This document shows, piece by piece, positions 35,291 to 48,336 of a stretch of DNA of 51,974 nt. A program made the translations under genes and the position numbers. Origin of the DNA: Herpomyces periplanetae (Eukaryota; Ascomycota; Laboulbeniomycetes; Herpomycetales; Herpomycetaceae). Where the stretch lies: the NCBI GenBank assembly GCA_009733715.1, contig WMKJ01000091.1, positions 1-51,974 on the forward strand, read 5' to 3'. How positions within the stretch are numbered: position 1 is the first letter of the stretch; every line of letters begins with the position of its first letter. The notes beneath the pieces are model-generated. The model made no database searches and was not told the DNA's origin. It was given only the letters and a program-made list of their open reading frames with translations.

Positions 35291-38200
35291 GTATGCTCGG
35301 TATCTTACCGCAGAAAACCTGTTATACCAAATTTCTGTGCCTGGAAAAATCATGTAATCCATGTACTCATGCCCGGATGAATTTTGGATCCGACACCTCT
35401 CAGGGTCTATGGCATACTGACTTTAAACTGTAATAACTCGTCCAAGAGTGGGATGATCAAAGCGATTTTGGTACTGTTCCCCAATTTGGAGAAAACGATG
35501 ATGCCAATAACTGTTTGAAAAATATTCAAAAGCTAGAATTTGTCATATTTTCCGTTCAGGTTATAATAATAACAGTGCCTTTGCTTGATTTGAATTATTA
35601 TGGAAAATAAATGTTGGCAGAATATTTACCCATAAAGAACTCAAATAAACGGCGGTGTTCCACCGTTAAAGCATATTATAACATCAACATACATGGTTTT
35701 TAAATATTTGTGTCTGATAGACTGATAAAACAACGCTTTTTAAATAATTTCATACAAAGTAGTGACAGAGTAAACCGTAATTTCAAATATATAATTATGT
35801 ATGGTCCTATAATCATCAATAACCAACCCGTACGTAATACAAATGGTAATAAATGTTTACCACAGATTTACTACAGTAAGGCATGCTAATGTAGTCCTCA
35901 TTTTGCTTTCCGATAGAAATACTCCGTATATGGACTGCGAGAACTGTGACCCCAATCCATTTTTCAGGTGTGGTATTTTATTCCTTACTTGAGATTAATC
36001 AAACACTTAGAAAAGTTGGGATGTTAATCATGGATTCTAAAATTAATGTGTAAACGCGAGAAACAGGTGAATAGGAGATCGGGTAGAAGCCCATTTGGAT
36101 TCCACGCGTTTATGAGCTAAGAAATAAACCCATTTTTTCTCTTGTTTTTAATGCCATCAGTCACTCTAGACAGGAACATGGGTACGTTATTTATTTGTAC
36201 ATACATCTGGCCTCCGGAATATTAGGACTAGTCAATAACCTTATGCTCTTCAACCCAACTGAGAAGTGTCCACAAATTTTGAAGACAATTGGACCATAGG
36301 AACATATAGAAAAACATTGCTTGCAGTACTACTCCAACTTGTTACTCTATTAGCAACTAAAAACCTATTATTTATGATCGTATGTATTCGAATAAACTTT
36401 CAAGGGATTACTATTTCCACCCAAATACTCTGGAAAGTAGTGCTATACGTTTATCTTGGGAGCATCTAATTAGCTTTGCTTATTTTGGTAGTCAACTTCG
36501 GACTTTTCATATTTTTCACGTTAAGTTATTAACATGGGTTCGTGTACCTTAAATGGTATATTGTTAATTGTGTAATTGACTTAATACATAAATAACTTGG
36601 TTTTCAAATGTAACTTTTCAATGTAAAGATATTTGTAATATTTATTATAATATGTATTAAGTGTATAGGTCGTTTTTATTGATGTCGTTTATACAAAATT
36701 GTGTAATTAAAAATATTAACTTAGTCATTGAAAAAAATTAAGTTATGTAAATATTCATATTTTACTCTTATCTCAAAGAGGAATATTTGACATCAAAAGC
36801 TGTCCGCGGGGTGGTTTATAGTTAAACTTAACCATCATTTTTACATGAAAAGTTTCGAAAAATGTGCTCAAAAAACGAAACAAGGCGAACTGAACGCCTT
36901 TTACGTTTTTAAAGTCCATATAGAGAGCTTATGAATTCCTCATCTGAAAATACCTTTCGGCTAGTAAGATCTTTTACTATACTTAACCGAATTTTATTTG
37001 ATTATAATACTCATGTGCTTATGTAATTGGAACTCTCTTTACTAATAACTTATATCTCCAGAAATGAGTTTTATTTTTTTCTCCATAAAAATTTATTTTG
37101 CGCATAGTAATTTTATTGTGTCTTTGTTTAAAACCTCGATATTTCACGCTCAACAGGTTTTTCTGACAATTCCTCTCATAAAAAGTCAAGCTTGTTCTAG
37201 TATAACTCGTCTTCTATTGTATGTTGTGAATAATATATTCAAGTTTTCAACCAACCTTTTATCTTCTCAGATTGTTACTCAAGCCCGGGAAATTGCAACT
37301 TGACAGCGATAAGATACCCGGGGCAAACGCAACACGTTTCGCCACTTCCTAGAACAGTAAGCGAGAGTTCAACAGGGGCGAAGGAGCTTAACTTATTGAA
37401 GTCACGAGGATATGAGATTTAAGTACTCAAGTCGAATGATAGACTAACCTTTATCTAGTGTAATTTGGAACGTGTCTGTAACACGTATATATGCGAGAGC
37501 ACGACTTTAGAATTTCAATAATGTTAATGTTTACTTATCAATTTTTTACAAATGCGTCAGTGATTTTTTTAAGTTTAGGAGAACCAAGTAAACTCTTATG
37601 TGCCAAAATAGTTCGTCCAGTGTTTCCCTCCTTTTTATATCAATTCTATAAATATATAATTAAGGTTTCAGCATATTCTAAGTGTCAAATTCCGTTGTCC
37701 TGTCTTAATTCCCCATAGAAGGATCTCTACTTCTCTCAGTCCCTATAAGGCTGATAGAGCCTTAGAATCTTACACTTCTGTCCATAATAAATTCCTTACT
37801 ATTCATGTATCATTGGCTTCGTTTTTTTACTTGTTTATTTTACGAATTCATCTGTAATATCGTAAGTGTACTGCAAATTATAGCGTTAGATGTTTAATCT
37901 TATTTTTCTTCATCTTCATTTTGTAATAAAAATTACGTTGAAATAAATTAGTAAATGTATAGAGAAGTCGTAGGACGAATATATATGCAGAAAATCTTTC
38001 GCTATTAGTCTTTTTATCTTAATATGCACTGTAAGTCATATTTTGAGACTTGTATGGCGCGAACTTAGAGCCTTGTTTTGAAACAATTTAAAGTTAGCCT
38101 CTAGTGCTAGTTTACAAACAGATGGAATTCCATGATTGAACAAAAAGACGATTTAGTCGAAATCAACTAATGGTTACTTCAAGGACCTTACAATTTCGAA

Positions 38201-39093
38201 TTTTGTAAATTTAGAATGAGCTGACTCAATTTGGATTTAAATTCTGTGAATTGCAGCTCTGTCCATAGCATATTCCTTCAATTAGTATAAGATAGCAGTT
38301 TGATGTTATTAAAAGTAAAATGATGCTTTGGAATTGGAGCTAGCATACCCTTCAATGGATTAAGTCGGAAAATTCTAACATGTGATTTTGTGTTAATACT
38401 TAGTTCGGCGTGGACAACTTGCATGTCCAAGATTGTTTATAAGTTACCATAAGCAAATCGACGGTGTTGTGTATTAACCTTTACGTAGTTACCTATTTGA
38501 AGAAATTCGGCATGGAATATCAACTGTTGATATTTACAAATGGCTCATATCAACAGTTTATTGAAGTCTTCATGTGGTCAACGAACCGTCAAGTCTTAAG
38601 TACTGTTACATTTTTTAAAGAGTTGAGTGAAACTTTTACCTTTCTTTATATACATCGTATACTAACAAGTCATACGCTAGTAAAATTTTTAGAGTTTTGT
38701 TTCTAGGACCACAGAAACAAAATAAATTAATAGTTACACCTATCGGATAATATAGAGGCGTCGTAATACTTCCACGTTGATTTGTCAAAATTTAAGCTGC
38801 CTCAATGGCGTTACGTTTACATACCACCTTACTGAATTATGATATCTGCACTACTCTTGCAATGGAAATATGCCATAATGATTAATTATTGATTCCTTTG
38901 GGGCATCCATGATCAACTAAAACAATATAACATATTGACCTCAAGGTTTATATTAATAAAACGATTTCCATAAAAAAATATCAGCTTTCCCTTGTTAGTG
39001 AATATTTTTTAAAAATACTAATAACTTAGCGGAAACCCCAAACCAATGAAATAAGGCAATACTACAATTTCCAAGTAATGTATCCTCTATGTT
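35291..39093. other. intergenic, nothing supported
   Basis: AT-rich with several chance frames (36266-36469, 37064-37303, 37491-37718, 38464-38706) without recognised domains or good starts. One arm of the 30.4-kb inverted repeat recurs at 36271-36294. The final part presumably includes the RPT4 3' UTR. Confidence 0.5.
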
Positions 39094-40427
39094 TCATAGT
39101 TTTTGATATTCTAACTTTCCTTCTAAATTTTTGATTTCTGCCATCTTTCTAACCGCTTTATTAAGGTCATTTTGGTTGATAGCATCTCTATAATCTTTAA
39201 TTGCAAACAGTCCCCTATGGTGCATTAGTAACAGATTGTAAAAACGTGCTATAATCTTACGCTTCAGTAATGACATTTCGGAGATCAGCACCATTGAACT
39301 GGTCACTCATTTTGACTATACTCTCAAAATCAATGTCCCCATGGAAGGCTACTCCTTTCGAGTGTATTTTCAGAATCTCAAGGCGTCCTACCTCATTTGG
39401 CAATGGGATTTCAATCTTCCTATCGAGGCGACCAGCTCGTAATAGGGCTGGATCAAGTGTGTCAGGACGGTTTGTAGCCATAATTATTTTAGTTTTTCCA
39501 AGAACGTCGAATCCATCAAGTTGATTTAAAAGCTCCATTAATGTTCGCTGAATTTCTCGATCAGCTGAGGTACCCTCAGAAAAACGACGACCCCCTATAG
39601 CATCAATTTCGTCCATAAATATGATGCAAGGTTCGTGCTCTTTTGCGTAGCCAAACATTTCGCGAATTAACCGAGCCGACTCTCCAATATATTTATCTAC
39701 AATCGCAGATGATACAACTAAATTAAACATTAGCTAAAAAGGTATTATATTGACAAGTTACAGACCTTTTAAAAAATTAGTTTCAAGACAATTGGCCACG
39801 GCTCTGGCGAGTAGTGTTTTTCCAGTTCCAGGTGGTCCATAAAGTAAAACTCCTTTTGGTGGTTTTATGCCAATGCGTTTAAAAAGTTCCCCATTCTTAA
39901 GAGGAAGCTCGATAATTTCACGAATTTCACGAATTTGCTCACTTAAACCTCCGATTTCCATAAATCCAAATCCTCCTGAGTCTTCTAATGACATATTATA
40001 TACCAATGGATCGATTTCACGAGGTAGCATTCGCATTATAGTCAATGTTGTCATATCCAGGGCAACTCTCGCGCCTTGCTTTAAGCAAGACTTTCGAACC
40101 TTTGAGCGACATCCAACAACATAACGAGGTCCAGATGATGCTTTAACAATAACTTCAAATCAATGTTAGAGACATAACTCGTTCCTTCCATAAGATAAAG
40201 TCGTCATTACATCTGTCACCATCAAGTTGTTTCAACACCTCCCCAATTATTTGTCCAACACTTTGAAGGGCCTTAATATTCTCCTCCGATCTTTCGAATT
40301 GATCTTGAAGTTGCTTGATAGCTAGCCTAAGGGACTTTATATTTGACTCCCATTCACGGGATTCTATAAGCTTAGCTTTATACTCCTCTAGAGCATGCTT
40401 TCGCTCAGAGCATTCACTAATGTCCAT
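39094..40427 (-). CDS. rpt4: 26S proteasome regulatory ATPase Rpt4
   Basis: Rpt4 is one of six AAA ATPases in the proteasome base that unfold ubiquitinated substrates and open the 20S gate. Four exons (minus strand): 40427-40211, 40152-39766, 39717-39261, 39214-39094; 1182 bases, 393 aa, in phase. Introns are short (58, 48, 46 bases) with donors GTAATG, GTCTGT and GTAAGA. The N-terminus is a coiled coil (about residues 10-70). Then come the OB fold ([16 protein letters not shown]), Walker A GPPGTGKT at about 178-185, the pore-loop region before [15 protein letters not shown], Walker B IIFMDE at about 233-238, sensor/arginine-finger stretches ([20 protein letters not shown]) and the C-terminus GKLEYQKL. 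Very highly conserved, which separates it from other Rpt subunits ([20 protein letters not shown] is typical of Rpt4). Length is normal. A CACGTGACGTG lies about 240 bases upstream of the start. Confidence 0.98.
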
Positions 40428-43400
40428 ACGGAACAGCTTTCAATTGAAAAGTACAAAGCGTGCCAGTATTATAATGTATAAGAAGAGATAACCAGGACAA
40501 ATATTTACAATTTTATATTGTATAAATTTAGAAAGAAACTAAATAATAAACGCTCTTAAGGGCCGTTGAAAATATAAGAGTCAACATAGAATTTTCTAAA
40601 GTGTAGAGTTGAAATGTTTTGTGGTTAGGTCAAACAAGTGCTGGTTTATTACTACTAGTAAAAATGCCACGTGACGTGTTAAATCAGTAAGGTATATTGT
40701 GTGTGCCCACAGCAGTAAAGTTGTTAGGGGTAGGTGATTAAGGCTATTAATCTTTTAAGTACAAGTTGGAACTAAATTGGCGTGCCGTATAGCTCTAATT
40801 GGGTATTAAGTCGATAAGTATTAGTTAAAATGTCAATCATTATTGTTTTGATGAAAATCAACTACATTATACCATTGGTTTGGTATTTTGTTTTACACAA
40901 GTGATACAGAACTCTTTTTTAAAAATTCTCAGAAACAATCAATGCTTATTAGAGAATTAACACTATATAACGTAATTTTTTTATAAACTCCTTATTTCGA
41001 AGGAAAACTAATTACATGAATTAGGAAAATCCATTCGAATTATTAATTTCTTAATGTTTTTTAAACTAGGTTCAATGTCCAACTTATATATTTCATCAGC
41101 ACGAATTAGTCAATGATGGAAACAGCTCCTCTTTAATAAAGCATAGGAAGATATTTAATGACGCTTCACTACTCGGGATTCAGTGTAAAATAATCCCACG
41201 CAAAAGCCATTCAATAACGTTATGAATACAGTGTACATGTACTAAGAGCTGCATAACTATTAAACTGGATGTTGTAGCTCCTGAACAGTTGGTCCTTGTA
41301 CCCCACATTGCATCAATCTGTGAAAATTATCTGCTTTGACTACCATATTAAATATAAATAAAATATTGTATCACTCTTTTGAATATTTCATCCCCTTCAA
41401 TTTGAAAAATATTTAGATTCTATTTTTGCAGCTGCATATTAATTTATCTTTTTTCATCGTTAATGTCTTCGAAAATACTGTAATGATGGATTAACCCTAC
41501 GATGATTTTAAATTTATCCAACTCACCAAAACCTAGTTTACGGGACATCTGTTTGGAAATTAACATTGAATTAGTAAGAGGTGAAAGCATAAAAAATTAT
41601 ACCATACTTTCTATCATTCTTGGATAAGTTTTTTAATTAATCATAGAATCTTTAAATTGTTGCCAAAAGTTTCATTAGACTGATTGCATACGTTGGCTAC
41701 CGGGTCGCATGCAACAAAAATTTGGGTTACAGAAAAGGTACGATATTACTAATGTAGCATGCAGGTTTGCTCTTATCACACACCAGAATTACCCTAGAAT
41801 ATTTTTTCGAGTTGAAAATATTTAATTAGTCAGTCGCATTTTCGCTGAAAGTTAATCTATAAAAAAGGGCACCACCTTCCTAAATGCAAGATCATATCAT
41901 TATAGGCTTAAAACTATAATCTGCTCTACCAAAAACTTATACTGAATCATAAATACAGAGTTTAATCCTTTGACAGAAGTAGCCACGTAAAAACATATTT
42001 TTACTGAAATCCAAACTGAAATTGGTTTACAGGGGCTCAGTCGGGTATAGTAACCCTGTGAAATTGCCAAATGCATGGCAGTTTTCAAGTTGCTCTTGTG
42101 TATACTCTTTTTTATCCTGGCGGCCGTCCTTATTTAAGTTGGTAAAATTTACAGATTACATGAATTGTTATACAAATTTCCAGCAATCAAACTAGTGTAA
42201 CCAGCGCAGGATAAACTAATGTGAATTTAATTCATTATTAAAATATAAAATGGGTTCAGTACAAAGTAATCAAGCGATGAATACCCTTTAGTGATTACAG
42301 GTTGGGCACAACCAATGAGTCTTAATCTGACACCTTTGAATTACATACATTCATTAATTTAAAAGTCACATTTTGGTAAAAATATTACCCTGTTTAGCAT
42401 TAATTTCCAACTTACTAAAATTAGTTAATAACGTAGCAAGATTGGGTAACGCAGTGGAAAGACACGTAAAAAAAAATAATCCTGCATTGGAGACAATCCC
42501 TAATTGACATGAAGATATTTTTTCGAAACTGCAATAAAACATCACCACTTCTCAAATGTCATCCAAGTGAGCATGGATAATACAGGCGTGAAGTGCAACG
42601 CCTAGACAAATGAGGACCCACAACGTAAAACTCAACACACACGCGATTAATTGTTATAAAATAAATTACGATGCGTCTCCTATGTAAAATTCCAGAAGGA
42701 CAAATTTAGTAGCATATCAAAATCGGAATAAACACAATCAAGCATATATTGAGTTTTTTTAAAACAATAAGCAGAGCACAATGTAACCGCGTGGTTACGT
42801 TTGCTGTAGAATTAAACTTATATGAAAACATAACTTAGACGGCATAATCAATTTATGAGTCGATAGAAAACATATATAAATCTCAAATCTCATCGATTGT
42901 CTCATAAGTACTTAATAATCCTTGGTCACTTGCATAACATAGCATGTATGCCAATTCATCGTAACAAATTAAGATAACGAATTATTTCAAATTAACCTCA
43001 TAATTTTTACAAGGAAACCCCACTAATATATGTCATTCCATACTAAAACATTTCTAAATATTGTTACGTCAGATTCTCCTAGAAACATAACGTTACTCAA
43101 AATTTGGAGTGTGGATATTCTGAAATCTTACATTAGTCATCAAAATGAATTCTGCATAGTAATATTCTGGAATAGCAAATTTGGGTAGCCTTATCGAATT
43201 TTCAATAAGGTGGATACATGATTTTCATGATTAAATTGCAAAAGCCTGCGAGTAGTTTCTAAGCGCCAATTTCACATGAAGGTTTACACCCCATATGTTC
43301 ATTCGGACGTTTCCAACCTCAGCTCTCGATTTGAAATCCCGTAAGCTCATTCGAAGGTAAACAGTCCTAACCTGAGAGCATCATGAGATTCAGTATCTTC

Positions 43401-44500
43401 TAGTAAGTCTTGAGCCAGTTAGGACAAAGGAATATATTACTTATGGAACCACAACTTCGGCAATCTTGATCCGCATGGAGCCGATATAGCATAACTTAAC
43501 ATATTAGAACATAAAACGTATGGTTAAAATTGAATCTTACCCTTCACATCTATGATAAATTTGATGTCCTTCGTAAAATGTATTAAGTGAGAATCCACTT
43601 CGCATTCCCTTGGCCTATACTTTATTAAGACTTAGGTGTACGTAAATACAATAATTAAATTCTCTATCTGCCGTAAGCAAACGCGTATCAAGTACTTAAA
43701 TACAACTAGAGCAGATAGAGTACATTAGCGGGATAGATTACTAATAATTTCAGTATACGACCAAAAGAACCGTGGTTAAAACCAAAATTAAAATATTTTC
43801 TCATTAATGCAAAATCAGCAGTAACGATACTTTTATGTAATAATAGCTAACCACAAAACAACTTATGGTAAATTCCAATTTTGGGAATATCATACGGTTT
43901 GTTTGTGCGACGCAGCGATAGAATTAGGTAGAAAATAGCCAGCTAAGTCAAAGGGTGGGGAAAACCTTTTCATGCATCATATCAGTCCATTTACCCTGGT
44001 ACTTCGTGAACACGCTGAAAATTAGGAGAAACAATTCATTCTAATATTTTGAGAGAAGTTAGCCACGTTTCCAAACCATTTTTAGTGTCCAGGTACGCCC
44101 GGTAAAACTTATCCCAGTGCATCCTCAAAACTTCCCAAAACAGAAATAACTTTCTCAATTATCAATTATGCAATGAGCATTTGGCTTTTACTTTTGAATT
44201 TGTGGTTTTATCTTGTACGCCAAAACTCTATAGATAAATCCCGAGTAATGCCCGATAAATATTTTGGTTAAAAAAAGTTGCGTAGGAAAAAAATTAATAT
44301 CTTTGCCCGCGTTGCAGGTATTTGTTATCTTCCGTTCAGCCTGTATAGTTCGCTTGGAAAAAAAGGCACAAGAAAAAGTGATTAAAAGTAACAGCAGCTA
44401 CAGAGTAGTATTGTTTACTTTACTCGGCTGGAACATAAAAAAAAAACCTCTAATCAGCTAACTATAATAATGTCGAGGCCAACCAGACATAAGAGTAGCG
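40428..44500. other. intergenic upstream of RPT4, nothing else supported
   Basis: The region next to 40427 should hold the RPT4 promoter. CACGTGACGTG at about 40669-40679 combines E-box and CRE-like words and is a candidate site, though it is unproven. I see no yeast-type PACE element. The remaining 3.8 kb is AT-rich with isolated chance frames (41900-42088, 42366-42548, 44264-44461). Confidence 0.45.
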
Positions 44501-45520
44501 TAGAGATTAACTCTAACTGAGTTAGGAAACGTCCTGGGATTACAAACCAGCAGTGCTAACACAAGGACATGCCACTAACGGATTTTTCTTAGTAATCATA
44601 TATAGACTGGTTACACTTTGCCATGTGTCGTATTCTTAATACAAACTGGGTGGAATAGTTGGGAAGGTATGCCCAACGTGTTAGCTGTATCAGTCTCCGA
44701 CAAAATGTAGAGATGCCTAAGCGCGTTAGTAGAGTGGTGCGTAATGTATGTATTTCGAGTTCCTTTAGATAAGCTAACCTTTTCGTTAGCCGTTATGAGC
44801 ATAGTTGGCTAATCGCGCTAGGAATTGCAGCTCTTGAAAAAATTAATGTTGACATGATGGCGAAATTCTCTCATGCATGAAACGCTTTAAAATTATACAA
44901 GTTCGGTGGTAGGGTGCTCGTTGAACTAAAGCAATTTACTTTAGTCTCAGTGTAGCTTCATCCACGCAAGGGTGAGGAATTATCAATCCTCCAATAATTT
45001 TGAATATAAACTACCACATAATATAGTATCTTGTTACAAACACGTTTGGAACAAAGCGTCCCTGGGCATGTCAAGTTGCAGTAGATAGGATCGAGGTAAG
45101 TTAGACGAATCTAGTGAAAGGTGAGGAAAAAATGTAGGTACATTACAACACTTACATTTCTCGAAAGTTATTGTAAAGATAAATAGAATATACCCTGAAT
45201 GTAAAATATACCTAAACAGGTAATGAGTTGTTCGCTTGAGAAAAAGCCTGAGATTGATTGGGCATGTTTTTTACGTAACCCTACTAGCGAGCTTCAACAC
45301 CTATTTCAAAAGCAAACATCCAAGATTATCTACGCGATAATTTACGTTTAAGATAGGCAGAAGCGCATATCTAGTTGTGTAAAGGATACCAACAGAACGG
45401 ATGTTAGGGCGCCTGTCATGATCTATGAAGTATATTAAATGTAAATTTTTCTCATTGGGAACTTTAGCAACGAACGTGTTACAGGCAACGCAACTAAAAA
45501 CGCGTTTATCCGGAGGATCT
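44500..45520. repeat. family-2 repeat, copy 3
   Basis: Shares AAACCAGCAGTGCTAACACA (about 44545) with 9.93 kb, a long colinear patchy match with 27.8-28.48 kb, and the TCTACGCGATAATTTACG block (about 45330) with 28.28 and 11.94 kb. It is the most complete of the three copies. No protein domain is readable; class unknown. Confidence 0.55.
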
Positions 45521-45839
45521 TCTTGTTAATTAACGCAGCCAAACACGAACGCGCTCACCTTGAGATAGAGGATTCAAACGTGGGCTCAGCATTACGTAAC
45601 ACGGAAAACTGAACGCCGTTATTTAGGGAGACAAGCAAACCACGTTTTGTAAAAAGGGGACTACAGGGGGTTCTGGCGGTTGGGTCGTGTCTATTATGCG
45701 GATTATAACTCGACCGGAAAGCTGATAATTTAGTGTTTTTGCAGATTTTGACCCCCTGATGGACCGTTTGTTACATTACGGCAATTAGGGGCAAGAAGGC
45801 TACCAAGTTCTACATTAAGCGCACTGGTACCTTTATGCC
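45521..45839. other. non-repeat-like intergenic segment, slightly GC-richer
   Basis: Somewhat more GC and CpG than its neighbours, no recognisable frame or motif. Confidence 0.3.
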
Positions 45840-45899
45840 ATAATTATGTCGGGGCATTAGATTGTCGTAAGCTGCTGAGCACAATTAAGATGCCAGTAG

Positions 45900-46115
45900 C
45901 TTGTATGTAAATAACCCACAATACACATTGCATTACAAACCTGTTGGCACACGACAAAGAATGTAAGAAGTAAACCAACAAATGTAATACAAAGATATTC
46001 AAAGATAACGGTTTGTCGAATGCAAACTGGTACTTGTATATATCCTGAAGCAGATAATTCTTCTGAGCAATATTTTCGCCGGTTTTGAAGATATTTCGGA
46101 AAGTGCACACCAGAA
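45900..46115 (+). pseudogene. second fragment of the LINE reverse transcriptase
   Basis: 45981-46055 aligns closely with 33958-34034 in the 33.5-kb LINE relic; translated, VIQRYSKITVCRM here corresponds to MIQRYSEITIFRM there. Weaker similarity extends to about 45900 and to about 46110. This is the same element family on the same strand, more decayed. A 163-codon minus-strand open frame over it (45857-46348) starts at GTG and is an antisense shadow. Confidence 0.55.
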
Positions 46116-46349
46116 AAACACCTATCCGTCAAGAACTTGAGTGTTCTTATTCCAGCCCCAAAGCATGCTATAGCATCAGCGCGTTTAATGTTAAAATAAT
46201 ATTTCCTGTGGGAAACAAAATAGAAATGTTTATAAAACTTTATGATTAGTAATGATGGAATGGATGTGTGTACTGAATACATAGTTACGCCTAGGCCTAT
46301 AATCAAAACAAACTGACCCACGCCTGTAGCACATATTTTTGTAGGCACT

Positions 46350-47862
46350 TAAAACTCATTTACACAGAAAAGTCGCCTTTGGTGATCCAACTATTACAAA
46401 AATCGGGATCTCATATTTCGCACACTGCCAGCATCCACCATAAGTGGGACACCGCTTCAAGGTAAAATGAAGTGAGGAGTGTGTCATTATGATTTGGGTA
46501 GGAGCCTCCGAACATTGAGCTGACGGCGAGTTGAAGGAGAATGGTCCCTTCGCGAATCCATGAAATTTTCAGTCACTTAACTTAGGGCTTCATACTCCGC
46601 CGCGGTCGTCCAAAATACTAGTGCAGTTAAGAAATCCTGCTGTCAATTAGCATGGCTAAACATCTCCTATTAGCCAAATTAGTCAATCGGTGATGATATA
46701 AAGTGAAGTGCGAATCGAATATATAAAACAAAATTTTCTTTCCAAAAATGGAGGGTATTCGTAGCCTTCCAGCGCATGTCAGGTAGCGCATTTCGCAGCT
46801 ACCTGTAACCAATATAATTGCGTTTTAAAACTATTTTGTTATATCAACGCAGTCATTTAGCTAAATAAAAATAAGAAAGCGGGAATGGCAAAGTATCCAC
46901 TAAATGTCAAGCATTCACTGGAGATAGCTGGCTAGCATAGCAAACTAGATAATAAAATTAAATATAACATTTATGGCAGGAAACACTTAAACAACATAAG
47001 AAATTGTAGTGTTTAACAAAACTCATGATACTTGTTTAAGTTCCAAAAGCCTAATGTAATTTTTTAAGTTCAAAACCGATTAACGCCAGATATAAATTCA
47101 TCCTTAAGCGTATTTGCTTGAGCAGTCAAAACAGTAATATCGGACAGGAAGTACTCACTCAAGCCTTCAATATACAATAAAGAATTTACTATAATTGAAT
47201 TAGAAAACATTAGGTTTCGGCGTAAGTAACAAGTCTAGCAAACAGTGTAAACATATTAAAAAATGATTGGGCCTGTAAACATTAAGCATAAAGGCATCCA
47301 GGGACTAAAACGGTTAGCTATGAAACGATAATGAAATAAATGGGGTTCGGCCCAACGTTGATTTGGCAACCATTTGATCTACAGACTAACATTATAGCAA
47401 AATCCTAGACTCACAACCTGGCCATAAACGTTACCAAGTATGATTTTCACTCAAAATATTGTGCGATTTTGCATAGCCAAGAGAAATTAATAGATTGCTG
47501 ACCAAAATTACATTAATACTACATTCAAAATAATAAACAAAATAGTTGCAGAAACTTAGGGTATTATATCTGTCTCCTTCAGGATGGCGTCAGAAAGCTG
47601 AATATTATGATGCTCTTGAAATTTTTCCTTTTAAAATTAGTAATCCACTTTTAGCGACTTTTCAATTTTATAACAAAATATGTTTCGTCTTATTTAAGAT
47701 AATGCTTATGTAATTTTAAGTAGTATTTTCCTCGATGTAAGCTTGACGCCACGTTGCTATTAGAATACAATCAAATCATTTGGATATTTTCGGACCGCCT
47801 TCATCCTAGTTTTTTAAAATTGTTGAACGAAGCAACTTATCATTTTGCAACCTAAATTAAGC
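46350..47862. other. intergenic upstream of CWC25
   Basis: 46.4-46.8 kb is a little GC-richer with a 61-codon minus-strand frame of no recognised family, perhaps the tail of the LINE relic. The rest is AT-rich and includes the CWC25 promoter. Confidence 0.4.
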
Positions 47863-48336
47863 ATGGGTGGAGATCTAAATTTGAAGAAATCGTGGCATCC
47901 CCTTCTCTTAGCGAATCAGGAACGGGTGTGGAGAGAACAAAAACGAGTTCTTGATGAGCGTAAAAAGATTAAACAATTATCAAAGGACAGAGCCCAGGAG
48001 AGGCATATTACAGATCTCATAAATTTACATGAATCTACCAGAGCCCGCAAACAAGAAAAACGTTTAGACTGGATGTACTCCAGTACTTCAGTGATGCCTA
48101 ACCAAAGCCTTTTTACGGATAGTTATGAACGCAGGTGTAACCTTCTTGGCACCAGAACAAGAACATCTAAGAATGCTGCCACATCATCCCGTGCACCTTC
48201 AGATTTTCGCATCTCCCCAGAAGGGCGTAGTTTAATATTTTCCAATTTTGACGATACAAAAAACGAAAAAGAATTAAAGAAAAGAGCATGTTTGGATCCC
48301 CTTTCTACAATTCCCCGGTCTCCAAGTTTTAAATAG
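47863..48336 (+). CDS. cwc25: pre-mRNA splicing factor Cwc25 (short form)
   Basis: Cwc25 joins the activated spliceosome to promote the first transesterification step. It is a single uninterrupted frame of 157 aa. The start is the ATG at 47863, which gives the family start MGGDLNLKKSWHPLLLANQE; the longer frame begins at TTG. Residues 1 to about 75 form the CIR N-terminal domain: a charged helix (RVWREQKRVLDERKKIKQLS) ending in RLDWMYSS, the conserved WMY motif. The middle keeps a degenerate NLLG motif (YERRCNLLGTRTRT) and the end keeps DPLSTI, like the DPLLAI block. It then stops, whereas many filamentous fungi carry a further 150-250 residues of Arg/Lys/Glu-rich tail. Budding yeast Cwc25 is also short, so this may be a functional compact form. 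No downstream exon was found. Confidence 0.93.
   Translation: MGGDLNLKKSWHPLLLANQERVWREQKRVLDERKKIKQLSKDRAQERHITDLINLHESTRARKQEKRLDWMYSSTSVMPNQSLFTDSYERRCNLLGTRTRTSKNAATSSRAPSDFRISPEGRSLIFSNFDDTKNEKELKKRACLDPLSTIPRSPSFK

Noticed and set aside
45857-46348. 163-codon minus-strand open frame
   Set aside because: It starts at GTG, has no recognised domain and lies antisense to DNA that matches the LINE relic at 33.9 kb on the plus strand; treated as a shadow.
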